Positions 1-6,377 of a stretch of 64,000 nucleotides of DNA are shown here, piece after piece; within the stretch, counting starts at the first letter, position 1, and each line of letters opens with the position of its first letter. The stretch is taken from NCBI RefSeq assembly GCF_015476655.1, contig NZ_JABFHF010000015.1, forward strand, positions 62,001 through 126,000, given 5' to 3'. The notes under the pieces were generated by a model. It did not search any database and was not told the DNA's origin. It was given only the letters and a program-made list of their open reading frames with translations. The translations under genes and the position numbers were made by a program. Source of the stretch: Aquiflexum lacus. Lineage in GTDB: Bacteria; Bacteroidota; Bacteroidia; Cytophagales; Cyclobacteriaceae.

Positions 1-395
1 CAGGTTTCGCGGGTTCTACTGCAGACGCCTTCACCTTACTCGAAAAGTTTGAGGAAAAGATGGGTGCCTATGGCAACAATATGAAAAGGGCAGCGGTGGA
101 ATTGGCCAAAGAATGGCGAACAGACCGGATGCTGAGCAAATTGGAAGCCATGATGATCGTGGCCGACAGCAATGATATCCTGATCATTTCCGGAACAGGG
201 GATGTGATCGAACCGGATTTGGAAATTGCTACCATAGGTTCAGGAAGCATGTATGCACAATCAGCCGCAAGGGCATTGAAAAAGTATGCTCCCCAACTAT
301 CTGCTGAGGAAATGGTAAGGGAAAGTCTGGGTATTGCCGCAGATGTTTGTATTTATACCAACCATAATTTGGTGGTTGAGAAAGTGGAGAAATAG
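1..395 (+). CDS. hslV: ATP-dependent protease subunit HslV (3' part)
   Basis: This is the 3' part of the peptidase subunit of the HslUV (ClpQY) protease, a cytoplasmic double-hexamer ring that degrades unfolded proteins fed in by the HslU ATPase. The reading frame is open from base 3 and ends at a TAG at 393-395; the start and the N-terminal catalytic Thr lie before the window. Visible HslV hallmarks are [10 protein letters not shown] at the edge, the [10 protein letters not shown] strand, the SGTGDVIEP loop and the [14 protein letters not shown] segment, followed by the usual C-terminal helix. No HslU is visible because the gene is cut by the window edge and the next downstream region is non-coding. 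An apparent terminator follows about 150 bp later. Recognition of the family is secure. Confidence 0.95.
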   Translation, partial: GFAGSTADAFTLLEKFEEKMGAYGNNMKRAAVELAKEWRTDRMLSKLEAMMIVADSNDILIISGTGDVIEPDLEIATIGSGSMYAQSAARALKKYAPQLSAEEMVRESLGIAADVCIYTNHNLVVEKVEK

Positions 396-454
396 GAGAG
401 GGATTATTTTATCAGCTTGTCTTCAAGTTAGGTTAGTTTTCTATTTAATTGGCT

Positions 455-474
455 GGAAGACAGAAGACGAAAGA
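455..474. repeat. purine-rich GAAGACAGAAG-type mini-repeat
   Basis: A degenerate string built from GAAGAC and CAGAAG words sits in the intergenic region after hslV. The same vocabulary occurs at 19164-19190, and as its complement (CTTCTGTCTCC, CGTCTTCCGTC) near 47387-47420 and 52484-52520. This suggests an interspersed non-coding repeat family rather than a gene remnant. Its function is unknown. Confidence 0.45.
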
Positions 475-548
475 AACCAAATTTGGAACCTAATGAAATA
501 GCAGGGTTATATCCTTCTAAATTTTACCATAGGCGAGAATCATCTAAT

Positions 549-587
549 AGACCTTTTAGCAAGCAATTGTTCGGAAGGTCTTTTTTT
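549..587 (+). terminator. probable intrinsic terminator after hslV
   Basis: AGACCTT (549-555) pairs with AAGGTCT (575-581), with a 19-nt loop that may fold further, and is followed by a run of T residues (582-587). It lies about 150 bp after the hslV stop codon and before a region of gene fragments. The 7-bp stem with a U tract fits a rho-independent terminator. Confidence 0.6.
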
Positions 588-637
588 GTTCATTCCCCAT
601 CTATTTATGCAAAATGAAAATATATTACCTTTATCGA

Positions 638-826
638 ATGATATACAGGCCTTTATCTGAATAAATAAGCACGGCATTGAGCCATTACCCCATCATTGGA
701 TTGACAGGGCCGAGACAATCTGGTAAAACAACTTTGCTAAAAGATATTTTCCCTGATTTTAACTATATCAACTTTGAAAATTTAGACACAAGGGAATTTG
801 CTCTTCAAAAGCATCTCGTTTTTTAG
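638..826 (+). pseudogene. truncated AAA ATPase (DUF4143-type) remnant
   Basis: Translating from the ATG at 638 gives MIYRPLSE, then an in-frame TAA (662-664), then a continuous stretch containing HYPIIGLTGPRQSGKTT and a following KDIFPDFNYINFENLDTREF segment before a TAG at 824-826. The P-loop GPRQSGKTT and the NFENLDTREF segment are typical of the N-terminus of the AAA_14/DUF4143 ATPases (about 380 residues, found near many mobile or toxin loci). Only about 55 residues survive, so the gene has lost over 80 per cent of its length and also carries a nonsense codon. Similarity fades around 800-813, where a HigA-like fragment on the other strand begins. The family call rests on motif recognition. 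Confidence 0.7.
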
Positions 827-899
827 AACCAATTTTTCCATATTTAATGTCTAATAACTCATCAAAGTTTTTGGCATTTTTGATATTCTCTTTATTCAT
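768..899 (-). pseudogene. truncated HigA/XRE-type antitoxin fragment downstream of fic
   Basis: A 43-codon frame starts with an ATG at 899-897 that overlaps the fic stop codon (ATGA), so it was probably translationally coupled to fic. Its first 34 residues include NFDELLDIKYGK and KKRDAFEEQ, which resemble the N-terminal extension of about 100-residue HigA-like helix-turn-helix antitoxins (typically FDELLDxKYGxxGTxxRDEFE). The match stops at about base 798, before any helix-turn-helix; the rest is unrelated antisense of the AAA ATPase remnant and ends in TGA (770-768). The gene has therefore lost its DNA-binding domain. The family assignment is an inference from the N-terminal signature. Confidence 0.6.
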
Positions 900-2026
900 G
901 ATCTTTCCTTTAATTCATAACTGGTACTTCTTCCTCCTGCAGCTTCTTTTTGCAGGATGTTTTTGTCTATCAGATCATTGATATCCCTTAGCGCAGTATC
1001 TTTCGAACATTTTGCAATCTTTGCCCATTTGGATGAAGTGAGTTTACCCTCAAAGCCATCCAACAGCTTGTTCAACAGTTTCTTTTGCCTTTCATTTATC
1101 AAAACTCCAGTATGCTCGGTCCAAAAATCTGCTTTGAATAGAACCCTGTTTAATAAGGAATCTGTGGATTTTAAAGTATTTATCAGACAAGTCAAAAACC
1201 ATTGGATCCATTCCGTAATATCAAGATTTCCTTTTTGTGTCTTTTCCAGTATTTCATAGTATGCTGTTCTTTCTATTCTGATTTGTGCCGACATGCTGTA
1301 AAAACGTTGGTTGCTTTTATCCGATTGGGCCAATAACATATCTGTCAATGCCCTGGTTATCCTGCCATTTCCATCTTCGAATGGATATATGGTGACAAAC
1401 CATAAGTGGGCTAAAGCAGCTTTGATTACTAAATCAACTTTTAAATTATTGTTAAACCAATCTAAAAACTGATGCATCTCTTTTTCAACCAATATGGAAT
1501 CTGGCGCTTGAAAATGAACTTTTTCCTTTCCCACCTGCCTGTCCGGTAGGTAGGAAGCCCCAGAAACAACCTGCATGGGTCCGGTTGTATCTTTTCGCCA
1601 ATCGGCAACTGTAATCTTGTACATGCCGCTTCTTCCTGTTGGGAATAATGCCGCATGCCAATCAAAAAGTCTTTCGGTGGTTAAGGGTTTAAAGCAATTT
1701 TGTGTTGCATCCACCATCATTTCAACCACACCGTCAACATTTCTGTCTGACTCCACTGAACCTGCAATTTCCATCCCCAATCTACGGGCGATTGAGGAAC
1801 GAACTTGTTCAGGATTTAAATATTCTCCCTCTATTTCTGAGGATTTAAGTACATCAAGCGTTAAAGTATCCAATATGGCTTCATTCCTTAGGTCGAATCC
1901 AAGAGATTCCATCTTCCCAAGGAGTCTTCCTTGCAGATTTCTCGCCTCACTTAATAAATTAACTATTTCATCAATATTCCAGGTGAAATGAGGCCAATTG
2001 GTTAGTTGATGAATAAAAGTTCCCAT
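896..2026 (-). CDS. Fic-family protein with DUF4172 N-terminus; motif His replaced by Tyr
   Basis: Fic enzymes transfer AMP or related groups from nucleotides to target hydroxyls. The N-terminal block (NWPHFTW) matches DUF4172, the Fic core follows, and a winged-helix-like C-terminus (SSKWAKIAKCSKDTALRDI) ends the protein. An SxxxEG inhibitory motif is present (SSEIEG, about residue 62). The Fic loop reads IYPFEDGNGRITR, where families normally have HPFxxGNGR. The catalytic His is a Tyr here (TAT at 1387-1385). A seven-residue insertion (SYLPDRQ, near 1533-1554) coincides with a palindromic repeat. I chose the ATG at 2026 because homologues as I remember them begin MGTxIHQ; a start at 2044 would add six residues. 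It overlaps a truncated HigA-like gene by 4 bp. It is probably catalytically impaired, or decaying. Confidence 0.85.
   Translation of the reverse strand: MGTFIHQLTNWPHFTWNIDEIVNLLSEARNLQGRLLGKMESLGFDLRNEAILDTLTLDVLKSSEIEGEYLNPEQVRSSIARRLGMEIAGSVESDRNVDGVVEMMVDATQNCFKPLTTERLFDWHAALFPTGRSGMYKITVADWRKDTTGPMQVVSGASYLPDRQVGKEKVHFQAPDSILVEKEMHQFLDWFNNNLKVDLVIKAALAHLWFVTIYPFEDGNGRITRALTDMLLAQSDKSNQRFYSMSAQIRIERTAYYEILEKTQKGNLDITEWIQWFLTCLINTLKSTDSLLNRVLFKADFWTEHTGVLINERQKKLLNKLLDGFEGKLTSSKWAKIAKCSKDTALRDINDLIDKNILQKEAAGGRSTSYELKERS
1533..1554. repeat. palindromic repeat element inside the fic reading frame
   Basis: ACCTGCCTGTCCGGTAGGTAGG is an imperfect palindrome lying in the fic coding region. 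It resembles the intergenic palindrome at 41660-41682 (18 of 22 aligned positions identical by eye). On the coding strand it contributes residues of the SYLPDRQ segment, which interrupts the otherwise standard VVSGxxGKEKVHF stretch of this Fic family. This is consistent with an in-frame insertion of a small repeat. Confidence 0.6.
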
Positions 2027-2039
2027 TCGCAGTATGATT

Positions 2040-2122
2040 TGCAACGAATATCCGTGTTATTCGTCGCATTGCAAAATTAATCGTTGCGTAATTTGCGTTG
2101 ATTAAGGGAGCTATTCGTTGCA
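2040..2122. promoter_or_regulatory. iterated TATTCGTTGCA operator-like sites upstream of fic
   Basis: Four related 11-mers lie just upstream of the chosen fic start: TGCAACGAATA at 2040-2050 (inverted), TATTCGTCGCA at 2058-2068, TAATCGTTGCG at 2078-2088 and TATTCGTTGCA at 2112-2122. The first two form an inverted repeat with a 7-bp spacer and 10 of 11 pairs matching. The arrangement suggests binding sites for a repressor, most simply the coupled HigA-like protein whose gene is now truncated. This is an inference; no -33/-7 promoter was identified with confidence. Confidence 0.5.
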
Positions 2123-2244
2123 TAATTGGTTTTTTTATGCTTGCTCCCTAACATTAAGTGCATTAAACACAATCTGCGTAGAAAAAGTAGTCCAAATAAA
2201 ATTGTCTTTAAGGAAACATTTAAAAACATGGTTATTACCAGAAT

Positions 2245-2886
2245 TTAATACCTATTTAATGCTTTTTCAATTTCTTGTTTTTCTAATTGATTGAAATAAT
2301 AACTAGAGATTTCAAAGTCTTTTGAAACCGGATATTTACCATTGAGCTTGGATTTTGATTTCGAATAGTAGTCTATGGTTTGATATCTAATTTGATTTTC
2401 TTTTAACGATTCTATTGCTTGTGAGATTGATTCATTTGTCCACCTGTTATCCAGATAATGCTGAAAATCAAATTGATATTCAGGATTTGATCCTAAAATT
2501 CGAATTTTAGATTTGTTTAAAGTATAAGTGACCTTTGAAGGCACTTCACACTCTAAGCCATTTTCCGGATTTCCATTATGGTCGAGGTTGAATTGAATAA
2601 TTGTTGTGTCGTTAGGATATTCAAATTTTATCCAGGGTACGAGATAGCATAGACGGTTTGTTATAATTTTATTTTTTTCAAAAAATTTCAATTCGATTAC
2701 TCGCCCTTTGCAGTCAATGGTCTCAATTAAAAAGTAATTTGGCAAATTTGTTTCAGAAATATTCCATTCGACTATTGATAAATCTGACGCTGTTGGTTCA
2801 AATTCGTGATATATTTCTTTCTTTCCAGAACAATTGACAAAAGTACATATCAAGATAAGTATTGGAATATGATTCAGAGTTTTCAT
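2245..2886 (-). CDS. hypothetical lipoprotein
   Basis: This is an unrecognised 213-residue protein. The N-terminus MKTLNHIPILILICTFVNC is a lipoprotein signal with lipobox FVNC, so the mature protein is probably anchored in a membrane by Cys19. The remainder is polar and Asn/Glu/Lys rich, with no motif I can name and no further membrane segment. Its base composition is visibly more AT-rich than the flanking enzyme genes. It stands alone, next to the degraded fic/antitoxin patch and upstream of a divergent TetR-like gene, so it may belong to the same accessory insertion. No function can be assigned. Confidence 0.7.
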   Translation of the reverse strand: MKTLNHIPILILICTFVNCSGKKEIYHEFEPTASDLSIVEWNISETNLPNYFLIETIDCKGRVIELKFFEKNKIITNRLCYLVPWIKFEYPNDTTIIQFNLDHNGNPENGLECEVPSKVTYTLNKSKIRILGSNPEYQFDFQHYLDNRWTNESISQAIESLKENQIRYQTIDYYSKSKSKLNGKYPVSKDFEISSYYFNQLEKQEIEKALNRY

Positions 2887-3014
2887 TTGTATGGAAGGTA
2901 ATAGTTCTCTTTCCTAAATAATTACCAAAACATTTTCTATAAAACTAAACCATTTTTCAATAATCCAACCCAATTTATCCCACTTTTCTAAACTTCATAT
3001 CCCTTTTCTAGGTT

Positions 3015-3704
3015 ATGCCTTTAGTAAACAATACCAACATGGAAAAAGCAAAGCCAAATAAAACTACCAAAGTAGATCATAGGTCAAAAATAATAGCCGG
3101 ATACGTCGAACATGTCTTGGAACATGGCAAACAACCTGCCTCGGTGTTTAAGTTTGCAAAGGCACTTAAAATGAACGAAGAGGAATTCTATAACTATTTC
3201 ACCTCTTTCGAAGCCATCAAATCAGCCGTTTGGTCAAAGCTATTTGAGGACACCATCAATAACCTTGAATCACAGGAAGTTTTCAAAGAATACAGTGCCA
3301 GGGAAAAACTACTCGGATTTCTTTTTACCCTTGTGGAAGAGCTGAAGAAAAACCGTTCTTATTTACTTTCTCTCTATGGGGAGAAGAAAAATATGAAAAG
3401 TCTTCTACCTACGGAGGTAAAAATTTTCAGAAGCAAATTTAAGGATTTTGCAAATGAAATCATTTTGGAAGGCAAAGAGACAGAGGAAATTGCCAGCAGA
3501 CCGGTGATTTCAGACCGATACGATGAGGCGCTTTGGCTGCAGGTTTGGTTTGTATTTCAATTTTGGTTGAAAGATACTTCTCCTGCCTTCGAGAAAACCG
3601 ATGCGGCGATTGAAAAATCCGTAAACTTAGCCTTTGACCTGATGGGAAAAAGCGCATTGGATACCTTTATTGATTTCGCCAAATTTTTGTACCAGAATAA
3701 ATAG
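3015..3704 (+). CDS. TetR-family-like transcriptional regulator
   Basis: This 229-residue protein has an N-terminal TetR-like helix-turn-helix. SKIIAGYVEHVLEHGKQPAS is followed by a recognition segment (KMNEEEFYNYFTSFEAIKSA) spaced as in TetR proteins, and then an all-helical ligand or dimerisation domain. An internal ATG at 3039 (MEKAKPNK) could be the real start; neither has a clear Shine-Dalgarno site, so the longer frame is kept. The ABC1-type kinase gene begins 9 bp after its stop codon, so the two are almost certainly one operon. The regulator probably controls the pair. The family call is good; the ligand is unknown. Confidence 0.8.
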   Translation: MPLVNNTNMEKAKPNKTTKVDHRSKIIAGYVEHVLEHGKQPASVFKFAKALKMNEEEFYNYFTSFEAIKSAVWSKLFEDTINNLESQEVFKEYSAREKLLGFLFTLVEELKKNRSYLLSLYGEKKNMKSLLPTEVKIFRSKFKDFANEIILEGKETEEIASRPVISDRYDEALWLQVWFVFQFWLKDTSPAFEKTDAAIEKSVNLAFDLMGKSALDTFIDFAKFLYQNK

Positions 3705-3713
3705 ACTATTTCT

Positions 3714-5033
3714 ATGAGTAATAAAATTAAAGAGCAGCAAAGTATCCCTGTATCCAAAGTTCAGCGGGCTGCCAAATTTATAAGTACAGGTGCAAAAGTT
3801 GGTGGTAATTACATGAAGCATTACGCCAAAAAGGTCGTCAATCCTTCCATGACCAATGAACAGCTGCATACTGACAATGCATCTGACATATACAATTCAT
3901 TGAGTCAGATGAAGGGATCAGCTTTGAAAATAGCTCAAATGATGTCCATGGATAAAAACCTGCTACCAAGAGCATATCAGGACAAGTTTACCATGGCGCA
4001 ATATTCTGCACCGCCTTTGTCTTATCCTTTGGTTGTAAAGACCTTTCAGAAGAGTTTTGGGAAATCACCGGATCAGATGTTTGACACATTTACACGATCT
4101 GCTGTCAATGCGGCATCTATCGGTCAGGTACATCAGGCTACCAAAGACGGAAAGAAATTAGCCATTAAAATCCAGTATCCTGGAGTGGCAGATTCAGTAA
4201 CTTCTGATTTGAGACTCGTAAGGCCTTTTGCATTGCGCCTGCTCAACATGAATGAAATTGAACTTGACCACTATATGGGTGAGGTTGAAGAACGATTGAT
4301 TGAAGAAACGGATTATTTGTTGGAAGTACAGCGGTCCAGAGAGATATCTGAGGCATGTGGACATATTCCAAATCTCAAATTTCCGATTTATTACGATGAA
4401 CTGAGTGCAGATCGTATCATCACCATGGATTGGATTTCGGGAAAACACATCAAAGAATGGATGGACACCAATCCTTCGCAAGAGTCCAGAAACCAAGTTG
4501 GTCAGGCTCTTTGGGATTTTTACCACCATCAAGTGCATAATTTAAAGCAAGTACACGCAGATCCTCATCCGGGTAATTTCATCATTCAAGACGGTGATCA
4601 ATTGGGTATCATTGATTTTGGCTGCGTGAAGGTTATCCCCGAAGATTTTTACCAAGGATATTTCGCACTGATCAAAAAGGAACTGTTGATCAATCAAAAG
4701 GATTTGGATCAAATTTTCTATGATTTGGAATTTATCTCTGATAAAGATACTGAGGTTGAAAAGTCCTTTTTTAAAGCAATCTTCACCGAAATGATTTCGC
4801 TGTTGGGAAAACCTTTTCATGTTGACAAGTTTGACTTTGCAGATGATGATTTCTTCAATGAGATATTCCAATTGGGAGATAGAATCTCCAATGATAAAAT
4901 GTTTCGAAAGTCCAGGCAGGCCAGGGGTTCCCGACATGGCCTTTATATCAATAGAACCTATTTTGGTTTGTATAATTTACTCAATCAATTAAAGGCTGAA
5001 GTGAATACAACGAAACCTGAATGGATAAAATGA
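3714..5033 (+). CDS. ABC1/ADCK (UbiB/AarF-type) atypical kinase
   Basis: This 439-residue ABC1 family protein-kinase-like ATPase belongs to the family that supports isoprenoid quinone metabolism in bacteria and mitochondria. Motifs in order: a KxGQ-like LKIAQ (about residues 71-75, Ala in place of Gly), NAASIGQVHQA (about 132-142, replacing a classical P-loop), the lysine strand LAIKIQYPG, EETDY (about 197-201), ADPHPGN (282-288, catalytic-loop equivalent) and the metal-binding DFG (301-303). No C-terminal membrane anchor is evident, unlike E. coli UbiB. It lies 9 bp downstream of the TetR-like gene. Membership of the family is clear; the substrate is unknown. Confidence 0.9.
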   Translation: MSNKIKEQQSIPVSKVQRAAKFISTGAKVGGNYMKHYAKKVVNPSMTNEQLHTDNASDIYNSLSQMKGSALKIAQMMSMDKNLLPRAYQDKFTMAQYSAPPLSYPLVVKTFQKSFGKSPDQMFDTFTRSAVNAASIGQVHQATKDGKKLAIKIQYPGVADSVTSDLRLVRPFALRLLNMNEIELDHYMGEVEERLIEETDYLLEVQRSREISEACGHIPNLKFPIYYDELSADRIITMDWISGKHIKEWMDTNPSQESRNQVGQALWDFYHHQVHNLKQVHADPHPGNFIIQDGDQLGIIDFGCVKVIPEDFYQGYFALIKKELLINQKDLDQIFYDLEFISDKDTEVEKSFFKAIFTEMISLLGKPFHVDKFDFADDDFFNEIFQLGDRISNDKMFRKSRQARGSRHGLYINRTYFGLYNLLNQLKAEVNTTKPEWIK

Positions 5034-5255
5034 TCGGAAAAAAGAAATGGATTTGTCTCTTTTTTTCTTTCACATCATGAAAACTTCTTTGTTAGTACTA
5101 AGTTTTGGTAAACCATTCAATTGACGAGATCTATTGATAGATGCATAAATACTTTTTATTCATAATTGATTTATGCATCTTGATAGAAAACTCGGGTATA
5201 CTTAATATAAGTAGTTTAAAACCAGTAAGTTCGAATGTGGAAAGAAAATTAAAAT

Positions 5256-5612
5256 ATGATGATGACAAATTTATCTGTGATTGCGCAACTTATCGTTGCT
5301 GTTTCTATTGTAATTGTTTGGGTATTCCGTTTTGAGAATATTGAAAAAGAATTTAAAGAGTATGGGTTAAATACGTTGATGCGTTCGGCTGTGGGGGCTG
5401 GTAAAATAGCATTGGCAACATTACTTGTTGCAGGCATTTGGTATCCTTCTTTGGTTCTTATCCCTGCTTTACTCATGGCTTTTCTGATGGTCAGTGCCCA
5501 GTATTTTCACTTTAAAGTGAATAATCCTTGGCAGAAACGTATGCCCTCTTTGTTTCTTTTGATTCTATGTCTGTTTATAGCTGCAGTTTCCCTCAATTTA
5601 ATTCCTGAATGA
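5256..5612 (+). CDS. DoxX-like membrane protein (first of tandem pair)
   Basis: This 118-residue protein has four predicted membrane helices (VIAQLIVAVSIVIVWVF; the GAGKIALATLLVAGIWYP region; LVLIPALLMAFLMVSA; LFLLILCLFIAAVSLNLI). The FRFENIEKEFKEYGL loop and the size match the DoxX-like/DUF4870-neighbour small membrane families of Bacteroidota. Three consecutive ATG codons open the frame and the first was used. Its stop overlaps the start of the next gene (ATGA at 5609-5612), so the two are translationally coupled and may form a heteromeric membrane complex. The biochemical role is unknown. Confidence 0.75.
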   Translation: MMMTNLSVIAQLIVAVSIVIVWVFRFENIEKEFKEYGLNTLMRSAVGAGKIALATLLVAGIWYPSLVLIPALLMAFLMVSAQYFHFKVNNPWQKRMPSLFLLILCLFIAAVSLNLIPE

Positions 5613-5959
5613 GTTTATTAATTGGATTGGTGCTATTCTCAAGTTTTTCTTTTTTGATTTATGGGATAGCTTATTTTACATCACCCAAAATGAAAAGTGA
5701 ATTCATCCGTTTTGGATTAGAAAAATTCGGAACGCTTACAGCTATTCTAGAGATTTTGGGAGGCTTGGGCTTACTCGTTGGTTTGATGTTTAATTTTTTT
5801 TTATTGATATCCGCTGGAGGTTTAGCATTATTGATGCTTTTGGGAGTAGGGGCAAGGCTAAGAGTAAAGGATGGATTTTTGGAAATGCTACCAGCTTTGT
5901 TGTTTTTTGTTCTCAATTCGTTTATATTTTTTGAATCAATAAAAATTATTGGGGATTAA
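5609..5959 (+). CDS. DoxX-like membrane protein (second of tandem pair)
   Basis: This 116-residue protein has four hydrophobic segments and the pattern YFTSPKMKSEFIRFGLEKFG after the first helix. It parallels the FRFENIEKEFKEYGLN segment of the preceding protein, which suggests an ancient duplication. The glycine-rich helix LEILGGLGLLVGLMF is typical of DoxX-like proteins. It overlaps the upstream gene by 4 bp and is followed after 15 bp by the HigA-like gene, so all three may share a transcript. The function is not known. Confidence 0.75.
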   Translation: MSLLIGLVLFSSFSFLIYGIAYFTSPKMKSEFIRFGLEKFGTLTAILEILGGLGLLVGLMFNFFLLISAGGLALLMLLGVGARLRVKDGFLEMLPALLFFVLNSFIFFESIKIIGD

Positions 5960-5974
5960 AAACCTTTAGATTCA

Positions 5975-6355
5975 ATGAAACTTCAAGATACACCCAGACT
6001 CAAAATCATCGAAAATGATAAAGAATATGATGAGGCTTTAGAAGCGATCAAAAGTTTGATGGATTCTGGTGTGGCAGAAGAAAATGAAGACTACTTGGAG
6101 GTGTTGTCTTTGTTAGTAGAAAAATTTGAAGAGGAAGCTGGGTATAAGCTAGTAGATGAAAATGTAGATGCTGTGGACATTATCAGCTATTATCTTTCGG
6201 AACACAGTTTGCCTCAAAAGAGCCTAGTCCCTATTCTTGGACCAGCTAGCAGGGTCTCAGAAATTATGAACAGAAAACGAAAACTCAGCCTAACCCAAAT
6301 AGAAAATCTTCACAATCAGTTCAAAATTCCTTATGACCTATTGATGAGGCAATGA
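5975..6355 (+). CDS. HigA-type antitoxin-like helix-turn-helix protein, no HigB partner
   Basis: This 126-residue protein resembles the COG5499 HigA-like antitoxins. An acidic N-terminal region is followed by a C-terminal helix-turn-helix: PASRVSEIMNRKRKLSLTQI, then the LHNQFKIPYDLLMR tail. Such proteins normally follow a HigB/RelE-type mRNA interferase and bind both it and the operon operator. Here the gene directly upstream encodes a DoxX-like membrane protein and no toxin-sized frame is nearby on either strand. It is therefore an orphan antitoxin homologue, perhaps domesticated as a regulator. The family call is firm; the role is inferred. Confidence 0.8.
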   Translation: MKLQDTPRLKIIENDKEYDEALEAIKSLMDSGVAEENEDYLEVLSLLVEKFEEEAGYKLVDENVDAVDIISYYLSEHSLPQKSLVPILGPASRVSEIMNRKRKLSLTQIENLHNQFKIPYDLLMRQ

Positions 6356-6377
6356 TTGTCAATCGAATCCTTTTTAT

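Noticed and set aside
5141-5335. Small plus-strand frame before the first DoxX-like gene
   Set aside because: It overlaps the true DoxX-like gene out of frame and lacks any recognisable feature.
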